Positions 1-7,388 are shown, counted from the stretch's first letter. The stretch is DNA of 9,142 nt from Gammaproteobacteria bacterium (GCA_002694945.1 NZNP01000073.1:21792-30933); one strand, 5' to 3'. Notes: generated by a model from the sequence alone, not told the origin. Translations and numbers: made by a program.

Positions 1-707
1 GTGCCTGCAATTGCGTCCCGGGGTTCGTTCTGGCCACCTGAAATTGACAATTTAATATTGGCTCTGATCTGTTTTTCGGAAAGCCCTGCTTGCTGTTGAA
101 CGCTAAGCTGTGAGTTGTTCGGATTCTTGAGCAGTTGATTCCACTTGGCATCGATTGCTACATCGATTTCTTTGGTGCAGGCAAGACAATGAGCTTCGAC
201 GGTTGTGTCGCCTTTATAGTTAGCGCAGCCGTCAATCATCCCTTGGCTGACCGCGTTCATTCTTTCGGCTGTTAGATTTGTAAGCCCGGTTACATGACGT
301 AATGCATCTGCTGATACGGGCATCGCATATTCCCTGAAGAGATCGGCTTTTGGCTGTTTTTTAATTAAGTCGATCCGCTTTTTCGTTAATTTTTTAAATT
401 TTGGCCTCCAGATTGTTTTTACGGCAGCAGGTGAAAAGCAGGGATGATTGGCTCTGCGTTCCAAAAGATGGCATTCCCCATCTTTGCGCATCATATTTTC
501 TCCCATCAACCGCGACATAAGCCCCTCTGGTTGATAAGAGGAAAATACCTCGACGTTTTTTTCGCAGGTCGCAATATCATGTCGTCGGGTTATCAAGGTC
601 GCATCAAGCTGAGGAACAAAGGCGATGTCGGGCATAGCTTTTAGATCAGGGTATGGGTCTTGCCAAAATGCTTCGAGGTTTATGTTATACCTGGGTGCGT
701 TGGACAC
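1..707 (-). CDS. Cytochrome P450, N-terminal 235 residues (3' end beyond left edge)
   Basis: Haem-thiolate monooxygenase, presumably soluble and served by a separate ferredoxin and reductase; substrate unknown. The open frame has no stop down to the left edge. The start is GTG at 707-705, three nt after the trkH stop, with GGAG at 721-718 about 10 nt upstream; an in-frame ATG at 632 would remove the conserved N-terminal FWQDPYP (residues 14-20). P450 features in order: the VFSS segment (54-57), MGENMMRKDG (68-77), the C-helix HxxxR expected to hold a haem propionate (H80, R84), the F91-S92-P93 turn, YAMPVSADAL (127-136), and the I-helix SGGQNEPRDAIAG (223-235). The I-helix lacks the usual (A/G)GxDT: by alignment to P450cam, Asp251/Thr252 become Asn227/Glu228. 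The K-helix ExxR and the haem cysteine lie outside the window, so catalytic competence cannot be judged. No signal peptide or membrane anchor is visible. It is probably the last-read gene here of the def-to-trkH operon. Family assignment is firm; function is not. Confidence 0.88.
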   Translation of the reverse strand, partial: MSNAPRYNINLEAFWQDPYPDLKAMPDIAFVPQLDATLITRRHDIATCEKNVEVFSSYQPEGLMSRLMGENMMRKDGECHLLERRANHPCFSPAAVKTIWRPKFKKLTKKRIDLIKKQPKADLFREYAMPVSADALRHVTGLTNLTAERMNAVSQGMIDGCANYKGDTTVEAHCLACTKEIDVAIDAKWNQLLKNPNNSQLSVQQQAGLSEKQIRANIKLSISGGQNEPRDAIAG

Positions 708-710
708 GTT

Positions 711-2159
711 CTACTTTCTCCAGAACATAGGGGAAAAGAGCACGAGCAGTGTGAAAATCTCCAGCCTGCCAAGCATCATGGTGAAGCACAGCATAATTTT
801 AGCGCTGTCGTTAATGCCAGAATAATTCTTGGCAACACTACCAAGACCTGGCCCTAGATTATTTATAGTGGCGCCAACTGCGGAGAATGCTGATACGAAA
901 TCCATTCCTGTCGTGATGAGCGTAAGATGCATTAGGAGAAATACGATTACATAGACCGAAAAGAAACCCCAAACTGCCTCCATAATATGTCCGGGCATTC
1001 TTCGTTGGTTAACCTTGACGGGGAAGACGGCGTTTGGATGGATTAGACGATGCACCTCACGCAACCCTTGCTTACATATCAGCATGACTCGAATAACTTT
1101 CATCCCGCCGCCTGTTGAACCAGCACAGGCACCGGTAAAAGCCCCAAAAAAAACTAGAAAGGGCAACATGCCAGGCCAATTGGCGAATTCATCGGTCGCA
1201 AAGCCTGTTGTTGTAAATACTGAAACGATGTGGAATAAACCTAAGCGGGCTGCCTCAGTGGAGCTGTAAGTGGTCTGGTATGCGAGAGCAAGGATTACGA
1301 TGCAGCTAGTGATTAATAGGATAGCAAGATAGAACTTGACCTCATCGTCCCTTATATAGACGTTTGCCGATCGTTCTTTGAATGCGAAGAAATGCAGACC
1401 AAAATTCATGCCCGCAAGAATCATGAAGCAGATTGCGACACTCTCGATTACGGCAGAGTCAAAATAACCGAGTGAGGTGTCATGGGTAGAAAAGCCCCCG
1501 ATAGCTATTGTTGAAAAACTGTGGCAGATAGCGTCAAAAAAAGACATGCCTGCTGCCCAGTAAGCGGCAGCGCAGAATACAGTCAATCCAAGATATATCG
1601 ACCATAATGCGAGGGCCGTTTCTTTAATTCTTGGCGTCAATTTTGAGTCTTTAATGGGGCCCGGAGTTTCTGCCCGATATAACTGCATACCTCCGACACC
1701 CAGCATTGGTAATATTGCAACGGCAAGAACGATGATACCCATTCCGCCGAGCCACTGCAGTTGTTGCCTATAAAAAAGTAAAGATTCAGGTAACTGATCA
1801 AGCCCGATTATCACAGTCGCACCGGTCGTTGTTAAACCTGAGAAGGACTCAAACATTCCATCGGGTATTGTTAGATTAATACCCTGATCATCGACAAATG
1901 GTAATGCACCGAAAATACCTAAGGCTACATAGAAGAGCACCGTAATTAGAAACCCGTCCTTGATCCTTACATCGGCGTTGTAACGATTAAATGCTAACCA
2001 AAGAAAGAAACCTACCGCGAGAGTAATGGACAGAGCTCGGATGAAAACCATCTCGAGACCGTCGTCGTAAAGTAACGATACAAGTGTTGGTGGCAGCATA
2101 GTAATGCTGAACATCATCATCAGAATACCGAGGACACGGAAAGCTATCTGAATGTGCAT
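711..2159 (-). CDS. trkH: TrkH, ion-conducting subunit of the Trk potassium uptake system
   Basis: Inner-membrane K+ channel-like subunit that takes up potassium with TrkA bound on the cytoplasmic side. At 482 residues it matches the E. coli length (483) and resembles it from MH...R(I/V)LG at the start to the FWRK end. Four pseudo-repeated pore domains are visible, each with a filter glycine: SGLTTTGAT (107-115), TIAIGGFSTHD (217-227), FTTTGFATD (315-323) and NNLGPGLG (433-440). Also present are GGMGIIVLAVAILPMLG (138-154), the gating-loop region CAGSTGGGMKVIR (345-357) and many hydrophobic membrane segments. The ATG at 2159 lies 3 nt after the trkA stop with no clear Shine-Dalgarno, suggesting translational coupling. 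TrkA sits directly upstream, so both parts of the transporter come from one transcript. No key residue appears to be missing. Confidence 0.97.
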   Translation of the reverse strand: MHIQIAFRVLGILMMMFSITMLPPTLVSLLYDDGLEMVFIRALSITLAVGFFLWLAFNRYNADVRIKDGFLITVLFYVALGIFGALPFVDDQGINLTIPDGMFESFSGLTTTGATVIIGLDQLPESLLFYRQQLQWLGGMGIIVLAVAILPMLGVGGMQLYRAETPGPIKDSKLTPRIKETALALWSIYLGLTVFCAAAYWAAGMSFFDAICHSFSTIAIGGFSTHDTSLGYFDSAVIESVAICFMILAGMNFGLHFFAFKERSANVYIRDDEVKFYLAILLITSCIVILALAYQTTYSSTEAARLGLFHIVSVFTTTGFATDEFANWPGMLPFLVFFGAFTGACAGSTGGGMKVIRVMLICKQGLREVHRLIHPNAVFPVKVNQRRMPGHIMEAVWGFFSVYVIVFLLMHLTLITTGMDFVSAFSAVGATINNLGPGLGSVAKNYSGINDSAKIMLCFTMMLGRLEIFTLLVLFSPMFWRK

Positions 2160-2162
2160 AGT

Positions 2163-3536
2163 TCAGGAAAAACTGAGTGGGGCGTGAAATAATTTTTCTA
2201 CTTCGCGGATACGCTTTTTATCAACCAAAAAGAGCACAACATGATCATCAGCTTCAACAACGACATCATCATGAGCAATTACAACCTCATTATTCCGAAC
2301 TATTGCACCTATATTTGTCCCAGCTGGCAGAGCTATCTCTTCAATACGCCTGCCGACCACGGCCGAACTCACAGCGTCGCCGTGAGCCACGGCTTCTATT
2401 GCCTCAGCGGCACCTCGACGAAGTGAGTGAACCTTAGCGACATCCCCTTGCCTAACATGGGCTAAAATGGATCCAAGCGTTGCTTGCTGAGGACTCACCA
2501 CGATATCAATATTCCTGTCCTCAATAAGCTCGACATAGGCTGGATTGTTAATCAGCGCAATGACCTTTCTTGCACCGAGGCTTTTTGCAAGCATAGATGA
2601 CATGATGTTTGCTTCATCATCATTGGTAACGGCGCAGAAGACATCCGTCTCCTCGATGTTTTCCTCCAGGAGTAATTGGCGATCAGACGCGTCTCCGTGG
2701 AGTACGATTGTTTTGTCCAGAGTTTCAGATAGATCGTAACAACGATCGCGATTATGCTCTATGATTCTAACGCCATAGCGATTCTCCGCTGTCTGGGCCA
2801 ACTGTTCACCGATATGCCCGCCGCCTGCAATTACGATCCGCCTATTTGGTTTTTCTGCTCTACGCATTTCAGACATGACCATTTTTATGTCCTGACTGGC
2901 CGCAATAAAGAACACCTCATCGTCTACCTCGATGACGGTGTTCCCTTGAGGGATAATAGGTCTGTTTTTTCTGAAAATTGCCGCAACCCTAGTATCAACC
3001 ATTGGCATGTGTTGTCTCAGATAACGTAGTTCCTGATCAACTAGAGGTCCGCCATAATAGGCTTTTATACCGACGAGTTGAACTTGACCGTCGGCGAAGT
3101 CCATGACCTGCAGTGCACCTGGGTTATCGATTAAGCGCGCAATGTCCTGGGTAACAATTTTCTCTGGATTAACAATGACGTCGACCGGCATATCATCATT
3201 TCTAAAAATACCTCCGTCTCGAAAATAAGCAGATGAGCGGATCCTAGCGATCTTAGTTGGTGTGTTGAATACAGTGTAAGCGACTTGACACGCGACCATG
3301 TTCACTTCGTCGCTGTTGGTTACTGCGATTAGAAGGTCTGCATCTTCTGCACCAGCCTGCCGCATGACATCAGGGTGTGAAGCAAGTCCTGTGACAGTCC
3401 TTATATCTACTCTGTCTTGCAATGCCTGCAGTCTGGAGCTGTCGGTATCTACAACGGTTATATCGCTCGATTCCAGGCTGAGGTTCTGCGCGAGATTGCC
3501 TCCAACTTCACCAGCGCCAAGAATAATGATCTTCAC
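2163..3536 (-). CDS. trkA: TrkA, cytoplasmic nucleotide-binding regulator of Trk potassium uptake
   Basis: Peripheral membrane protein that binds NAD(H)/nucleotides and gates the TrkH pore. Its 457 residues match the E. coli protein (458). It has the duplicated RCK layout: a first Rossmann fold with GAGEVG (7-12) and acidic D30, then an RCK-C domain (about 143-225); a second Rossmann fold with GGGHIG (238-243) and E260, then a second RCK-C (about 370-455). The start is GTG: its codon overlaps the rsmB stop by 4 nt (GTGA), and an AGAAGGA site lies 7 nt upstream, one of the clearest ribosome-binding sites in the window. The sequence starts MKIIILGAGEVG, as expected for the family, so no N-terminal residues are missing. 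trkH follows after 3 nt. Confidence 0.97.
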   Translation of the reverse strand: MKIIILGAGEVGGNLAQNLSLESSDITVVDTDSSRLQALQDRVDIRTVTGLASHPDVMRQAGAEDADLLIAVTNSDEVNMVACQVAYTVFNTPTKIARIRSSAYFRDGGIFRNDDMPVDVIVNPEKIVTQDIARLIDNPGALQVMDFADGQVQLVGIKAYYGGPLVDQELRYLRQHMPMVDTRVAAIFRKNRPIIPQGNTVIEVDDEVFFIAASQDIKMVMSEMRRAEKPNRRIVIAGGGHIGEQLAQTAENRYGVRIIEHNRDRCYDLSETLDKTIVLHGDASDRQLLLEENIEETDVFCAVTNDDEANIMSSMLAKSLGARKVIALINNPAYVELIEDRNIDIVVSPQQATLGSILAHVRQGDVAKVHSLRRGAAEAIEAVAHGDAVSSAVVGRRIEEIALPAGTNIGAIVRNNEVVIAHDDVVVEADDHVVLFLVDKKRIREVEKLFHAPLSFS

Positions 3537-4804
3537 GATTTTTTCCTTCTAAGTCTGGAATAGTAGAAGCCGTCGTGTTCATCGACTGTTGGAAACAGTT
3601 GTAAACCATAATCAGTAGTTACTAAGTCATCTGATTCGCGGATCGGATCAATAGGCAGAAGTGCAGCCTTTGGTTGAGTAGACAGAAATTGTTCAATAAC
3701 TCGATCATTCTCCTGCGGTAGAATCGAACAGGTCGAGTAAAGTAAATCTCCACCATCAACTAGCAAGCTGAATACCTTCCCCAAGAGTAGGCTTTGTATC
3801 TCGAATAGCTTATCAATATCTGATTTATCTCGCAGCAACATAATGTCAGGATGTCGGCGCATAATTCCGGTAGCTGAGCAGGGCGCATCTAAAAGAATAC
3901 AGTCAAAGCGCTGATTGGTCTGCCAACTCGCAAGATCTATGCAGCGAATTTTGGCTTTTAGACCAAGCCTCTTTAAATTGTCAAAGACTTTATCGATTCG
4001 TTTTCTGTCTTGATCGACTGCTGTGAGATTTATACAGGCGTGTTCCAACAGATGTCCCGTTTTTCCACCCGGAGCTGCACAAGCGTCGAGGACATTGCTA
4101 CCTGGAGTTGTGTTAAGAAGATTGGCAGCAAGCTGCGCTCCCTCATCCTGGATAGATACCAAGCCTTCATAGAAACCTGGAATGTCATCAACAAGCATTG
4201 GGTGTTCTAGAATAATCGCAGTATCGGTAAGTGACCCCGGTCTAGCTTTTATGTTGGCCTGACGAAGAATGTTGAGATAATCATTCTGGTTTGACCTGAG
4301 GCGGTTGACTCTTAAAGTCATCGCTGCTCGAGATCTATTGGCTTTGAAGATAGCAGGCCTAAACCAAGCGTTGCTGATAAGTGAAACTAACCATTCAGGA
4401 TGCTCGAGTTGCGCCTCTACGTTATTTTGTATGACTCGGGATCTTATTGTATGTTGCTCTCTTGCGTAGCGTCTTAGAATTCCGTTAATTAATCCCTTAG
4501 CCCAAGGTTTTTTGAGGTCTTTAGCGGCTTCAACGGAAAAATTTACACTGGCATGTATAGGTCTCTTTAGTTCGTCGACACTGTAAAGTCCGCAAAGAAG
4601 TAATAGCTGTAAATCATTGTGTTTATTAGCTAATGGTTTTTCGAGTAATGAGTTCAGTATAGCGGTTAGGGAAAAATAATTACGTGTGACACCATAAGCA
4701 ATTTGCTGAGCAAGCGGAGGTGCTCCTTCTAGGCATCTGTTCAACTGAATTCGATCGTTCAACAGACGTTGGAGAGCTCTTACCGAAATAAGATATTCAG
4801 ACAT
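3533..4804 (-). CDS. rsmB: RsmB, 16S rRNA (cytosine-967-C5) methyltransferase
   Basis: SAM-dependent enzyme (formerly Fmu/Sun) that makes m5C967 in 16S rRNA of the small ribosomal subunit. It has 423 residues against 429 in E. coli. An N-terminal NusB-like helical domain (about 1-125, with ASVNFSVEAAK at 85-95 and KGLINGILRR at 103-112) precedes the methyltransferase core. Core motifs: SAM-binding DACAAPGGKT (240-249), acidic D264 after the next strand, LLDAPCSATG (304-313, Cys309), RRHPD (316-320) and YSTCS (356-360, Cys359). As in other RNA m5C methyltransferases, the TCS cysteine is expected to be the nucleophile and the PCS cysteine to release the product. The ATG start overlaps the end of fmt by 8 nt without a recognisable Shine-Dalgarno, so it probably relies on coupled translation. 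The end overlaps trkA by 4 nt. Confidence 0.96.
   Translation of the reverse strand: MSEYLISVRALQRLLNDRIQLNRCLEGAPPLAQQIAYGVTRNYFSLTAILNSLLEKPLANKHNDLQLLLLCGLYSVDELKRPIHASVNFSVEAAKDLKKPWAKGLINGILRRYAREQHTIRSRVIQNNVEAQLEHPEWLVSLISNAWFRPAIFKANRSRAAMTLRVNRLRSNQNDYLNILRQANIKARPGSLTDTAIILEHPMLVDDIPGFYEGLVSIQDEGAQLAANLLNTTPGSNVLDACAAPGGKTGHLLEHACINLTAVDQDRKRIDKVFDNLKRLGLKAKIRCIDLASWQTNQRFDCILLDAPCSATGIMRRHPDIMLLRDKSDIDKLFEIQSLLLGKVFSLLVDGGDLLYSTCSILPQENDRVIEQFLSTQPKAALLPIDPIRESDDLVTTDYGLQLFPTVDEHDGFYYSRLRRKKS
3544..3550 (-). promoter_or_regulatory. Ribosome-binding site of trkA
   Basis: AGAAGGA on the minus strand, 7 nt before the GTG at 3536, inside the last codons of rsmB. It is a near-complete anti-16S match and fixes the non-ATG start of trkA. 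In the overlapping rsmB frame it encodes part of the basic C-terminus. Confidence 0.75.
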
Positions 4805-5738
4805 CGTTAGGAGTAGATGTGAACAAAGAAGCAGCTTTCAGGAGATCTGCTCGACCATTTAAGAGTTCCGCAGGACTCATAATTTTACCCTTACCGACTG
4901 CCAATTGGATTGCCTGAACGCGATAGGCGCCATCACCGCATGCGATGTCGATACCTTCATTGGTCAATTTAATGAGACTACCAGGTAGAGCGGCGCCATC
5001 TATGGGAAAACCCCGATGAATTTTCGCGCGAATATTACCAAGGTAGGTAAATGCTGCCGGTACTGGCTGAAAAGCTCGCACTAGTCGATCGACCTCTATC
5101 GCTGGCCTTGTCCAATCAATATTTCCTTCCTCGACTCTGATTTTACTTGCATAGCTAGCATCTTTAGCGTCCTGTTTAACAGGTAAAATTTTGCCGGCCT
5201 CAATTTTATCTATGGTTTCAACAAGGAGCGGCGCCCCGCTGTTGAGCATTTTTGTCAGAATCGATCCGCTGGTGTCAATGCTCTCAACCGTAAAAGACTT
5301 GGTCGCTAACATGTCACCGGTATCGAGTCCTTCGTCGATCTGCATGATTGTTACACCAGTGATTGAATCCCCAGCAAGTATTGAGCGTTGCACAGGTGCT
5401 GCACCACGCCATCGGGGTAGCAAAGACGCATGGACATTTATACAACCGAACCTGGGGTAATCTAGTAACGCTGATCTTAGAATTTGTCCGTAGGCGACAA
5501 CAACCAATAGATCAAAGTTCAGCTGTTCGAGTGCAGCTATCGATAACTTAGCTGGTTGCAGCACTTCTAGTCCAGCATCGATGGCGACTTCTTTCACTGG
5601 GCCAATGACCAGTTTTTTCCCCCGTTTGCCAGGTTTGTCGGGTTGACAGACGACACCGCTAACCTCGTGATGGCTATTGATTAGAGCTTTTAGGTGTCCC
5701 GCAGCAAATTCCGGAGTACCCGCGAAGACGACTTTCAT
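4797..5738 (-). CDS. fmt: Fmt, methionyl-tRNA formyltransferase
   Basis: Cytoplasmic enzyme that transfers a formyl group from 10-formyltetrahydrofolate to initiator Met-tRNA, allowing bacterial translation initiation. Its 313 residues compare with 315 in E. coli. The N-terminal catalytic domain begins MKVVFAGTPEFA (1-12), contains NVHASLLPRWRGAAPVQ (101-117) with catalytic Asn101 and His103, and IDEGLDTGDM (134-143) with catalytic Asp139; YASKI (196-200) precedes the C-terminal tRNA-binding barrel (about 205-300). The ATG is 5 nt downstream of the def stop; only a weak GAG stands upstream. Pairing with def, which removes the formyl group this enzyme adds, is the usual functional coupling. 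No anomaly is seen. Confidence 0.97.
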   Translation of the reverse strand: MKVVFAGTPEFAAGHLKALINSHHEVSGVVCQPDKPGKRGKKLVIGPVKEVAIDAGLEVLQPAKLSIAALEQLNFDLLVVVAYGQILRSALLDYPRFGCINVHASLLPRWRGAAPVQRSILAGDSITGVTIMQIDEGLDTGDMLATKSFTVESIDTSGSILTKMLNSGAPLLVETIDKIEAGKILPVKQDAKDASYASKIRVEEGNIDWTRPAIEVDRLVRAFQPVPAAFTYLGNIRAKIHRGFPIDGAALPGSLIKLTNEGIDIACGDGAYRVQAIQLAVGKGKIMSPAELLNGRADLLKAASLFTSTPNDV

Positions 5739-5743
5739 GGTAA

Positions 5744-6247
5744 TCAGGCTCGTTGCTTCTGCTGTTTTTGTAATTTCTTCCGAATGAGTGTTCGCTTTGC
5801 GTTAGAAAGATAATCAACAAAGAGTTTGCCGTCCAGATGGTCCATTTCATGCTGAATACATACAGCTAGTAGGTCGTCGGCCTCTAAGGTAAACCATTCA
5901 CCATTACGATCTAGTGCCTTTACTAACACATTCTGAAAGCGACTGACTGGTTCATAGAATCCTGGGACTGACAGACAACCTTCCGCGGTTTCAATAATTC
6001 CTTCGGAGTCTATGATCTCAGGATTGATTAGGATGAGGGGCTGGTCTTTGTTTTCTGAAACGTCGATTACAATTAGCCTTTTATGTACGTTGATTTGGCT
6101 AGCAGCGAGTCCTATACCAGGCGCGGCGTACATGGTTTCCAGCATTTGGTCAGCAAGTTCAGCTATCCGTGAGTTAACATTTTCGATAGGTTTGGCGGCA
6201 TTGCGAAGCCGCGGATCCGGGAATTCAAGAATGTCTAATAGTGCCAT
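5744..6247 (-). CDS. def: Def, peptide deformylase
   Basis: Metalloenzyme that removes the N-formyl group from nascent polypeptides at the ribosome exit. I chose the ATG at 6247 (167 residues; E. coli has 169), giving the family-typical [16 protein letters not shown] longer frame from a TTG at 6280 is possible, but those 11 extra residues do not look like the family. All three metal-site motifs are intact: GIGLAASQ (44-51), EGCLSVP (89-95, metal ligand Cys91) and QHEMDHLDG (132-140, ligands His133 and His137, catalytic Glu134). The basic tail (about 151-166) is typical of the bacterial type 1 enzyme and fits contact with ribosomal RNA. It is the first gene of the minus-strand operon; a candidate promoter lies 48 nt upstream. 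No strong Shine-Dalgarno is visible. Confidence 0.97.
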   Translation of the reverse strand: MALLDILEFPDPRLRNAAKPIENVNSRIAELADQMLETMYAAPGIGLAASQINVHKRLIVIDVSENKDQPLILINPEIIDSEGIIETAEGCLSVPGFYEPVSRFQNVLVKALDRNGEWFTLEADDLLAVCIQHEMDHLDGKLFVDYLSNAKRTLIRKKLQKQQKQRA

Positions 6248-6294
6248 CTGGTTAGCTTCGCATCTGTGGTAAAGGTGCAACTTGTGCTGCTAAG

Positions 6295-6323
6295 ATTATG
6301 ATCAACATAAGAATTTAGGTCGA
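6295..6323 (-). promoter_or_regulatory. Candidate sigma70 promoter of the def operon
   Basis: On the minus strand a -35-like TCGACC (6323-6318, 4 of 6 to TTGACA) and a -10-like CATAAT (6300-6295, 5 of 6 to TATAAT) are separated by exactly 17 nt. Transcription would start near 6288, leaving a leader of about 40 nt before the def ATG. It is the best such pair I found on this strand in the divergent region, judged by eye. Confidence 0.4.
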
Positions 6324-6361
6324 GTAAGGTTGCGAGTGAGCCTCCGGAGTCGTCCATTATA

Positions 6362-6384
6362 CGCAATTTGCGAACGGGATTCGC
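6362..6384 (+). promoter_or_regulatory. Overlapping inverted repeats around the ribosome-binding site of the exported-protein gene
   Basis: CGCAA-T-TTGCG (6362-6372) is a perfect inverted repeat. It shares bases 6370-6372 with a second one, GCGAA (6370-6374) / TTCGC (6380-6384). The 5-nt loop of the second, CGGGA (6375-6379), contains the GGGA Shine-Dalgarno core that sits 7 nt before the ATG at 6387. In RNA the first could form CGCA/TGCG with an ATT loop, and the two hairpins could not coexist. The stems are short, so chance is possible; a protein-binding operator is another reading. No convincing -35/-10 pair was found for this strand; the nearest (TTGCGA at 6330, CATTAT at 6355) has a 19-nt spacer. 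Confidence 0.3.
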
Positions 6385-6386
6385 TT

Positions 6387-7241
6387 ATGAAGCTTAGACC
6401 TCAGCTGCTCTGGTTCCTAGTGTTCTTGCCGATGGTTGCGATCGGCAGCGGCGATTCATTATTAAAGAAAGGTCATCTGGGCAATTTGGATGATGACAGA
6501 TACGAGAAACTGTCGCCTAGGGTAAGGATAGAGCCACTGGTTGGTCCTATTCCTGCTATCCCGCTTGATTCAATCTCTAGCTTCATTTCTTCAGGTCACC
6601 TGGTTGAACAAGAGGATTTGAACCTATCGCCAAGAATAATTTCCGGAAAATCAGATCGACTAATATTTGGCTCTGGTGATGAATTTTATGCTAGTGGTCA
6701 GTGGCAAGATGGTACTTCAGTCTATGGGATTTTCCGATCCGGAAACGTTTACGAAGATCCGAAAAGCGGCGAACTACTTGGATTAGAAGTGATTGAAATC
6801 GGCCTAGCGAGAGTTGTTGATCGCAAGGGCGATATTGTTACTTTAGCTATCACAAGCGCTAGAGAAGATGTTCGAATTGGCGATCTTTTGATGCCCACTG
6901 AGGAGCGTCGTGTCGAATCAATCTTTTATCCGAGGCCACCAGAAAATCAGATAAACGGTGTGATTATGAATGTGCTCGGTGGTGTAAGCAATGTAGGGCG
7001 TAACGATGTTGTAGTTATCAACCAGGGGATAGATGCTGGTCTTGAAGTGGGCAATGTCCTGTCCATTGCTAAGCAAGGCGAGCAAGGCCGTCATCCCAAG
7101 AATGAAGAGCGGGATAAAATGCCCGAGCAACGCGCGGGCACATTAATGGTGTTTCGTACCTTTAAAAAGATGGCATATGGTCTTGTTTTGCGGACCAGTG
7201 AACCGCTGAAAGTGGGTGATCTTGTTCGAACACCCAAGTGA
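6387..7241 (+). CDS. Exported protein homologous to the def-linked LysM protein, lacking the LysM domain
   Basis: From the ATG at 6387 the product has 284 residues. This start has GGGA 7 nt upstream and gives a classic signal peptide (MKLRPQ, hydrophobic LLWFLVFLPMVAIG, cleavage likely near residue 21), so export to the periplasm or envelope is expected. A TTG at 6330 would add 19 unlikely residues. The body matches, from memory, the C-terminal part of the LysM protein encoded beside def in Pseudomonas and relatives: LSPRVR (42-47), IPLDSISSF (58-66), YGIFRSG (113-119), GELLGLEV (128-135), ERRVESIFYPRPP (173-185), INQGIDAGLEVGNVL (211-225) and RAGTLMVFRTFKKMAYGLVL (249-268). In those relatives a LysM peptidoglycan-binding domain of about 50-60 residues lies between signal peptide and body. 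Here only about 20 residues separate them and no LysM motif (YTVVKGDTLW-like) is visible. The family's exact function is unknown to me. It diverges from def. Confidence 0.82.
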   Translation: MKLRPQLLWFLVFLPMVAIGSGDSLLKKGHLGNLDDDRYEKLSPRVRIEPLVGPIPAIPLDSISSFISSGHLVEQEDLNLSPRIISGKSDRLIFGSGDEFYASGQWQDGTSVYGIFRSGNVYEDPKSGELLGLEVIEIGLARVVDRKGDIVTLAITSAREDVRIGDLLMPTEERRVESIFYPRPPENQINGVIMNVLGGVSNVGRNDVVVINQGIDAGLEVGNVLSIAKQGEQGRHPKNEERDKMPEQRAGTLMVFRTFKKMAYGLVLRTSEPLKVGDLVRTPK

Positions 7242-7271
7242 TTTTTCTGTATCTAAGAATCTGGATCGAAA

Positions 7272-7320
7272 CAAGAGAAGACAAGGCAATTACCATCAGT
7301 TGACTCTTGATTAATTTTTG
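7272..7320 (+). terminator. Weak candidate terminator in the 147-nt gap before tsaC
   Basis: Two alternative pairings end close to a T run (7315-7319). One is CAAGAG (7272-7277) with CTCTTG (7304-7309) and a 26-nt loop. The other is AATTA plus ATCA (7288-7292, 7295-7298) with TGAT plus TAATT (7308-7316), interrupted by a CC bulge. The stems are AU-rich or widely spaced, so termination would be inefficient. The rest of 7242-7388 holds no gene, no dprA remnant and no convincing promoter; a TATAGT at 7375 has no good -35. Confidence 0.25.
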
Positions 7321-7388
7321 TGTGCTGCGTTGAAAGAGTTTTGTGTCTGCGCTAACTTCGATCAAAATAGTATCTATAGTAGTTTCCG

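Noticed and set aside
444..857. Several plus-strand open frames of about 65 codons (444-644, 625-825, 660-857)
   Set aside because: They lie opposite the P450 and the trkH end, show no family resemblance, and the minus-strand frames are clearly the coding ones.
6248..6280. TTG-initiated 11-residue N-terminal extension of Def
   Set aside because: Def proteins start at the MALLDIL-like sequence; the extension looks unrelated and would enter the candidate leader.
6330..6386. Upstream TTG start adding 19 residues to the exported protein
   Set aside because: The added residues precede and spoil a clean signal peptide, while ATG 6387 has its own GGGA site 7 nt upstream.
7300..7305. TTGACT as a -35 box for tsaC
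   Set aside because: No acceptable -10 sequence occurs 16-18 nt downstream (TGCTGC region).
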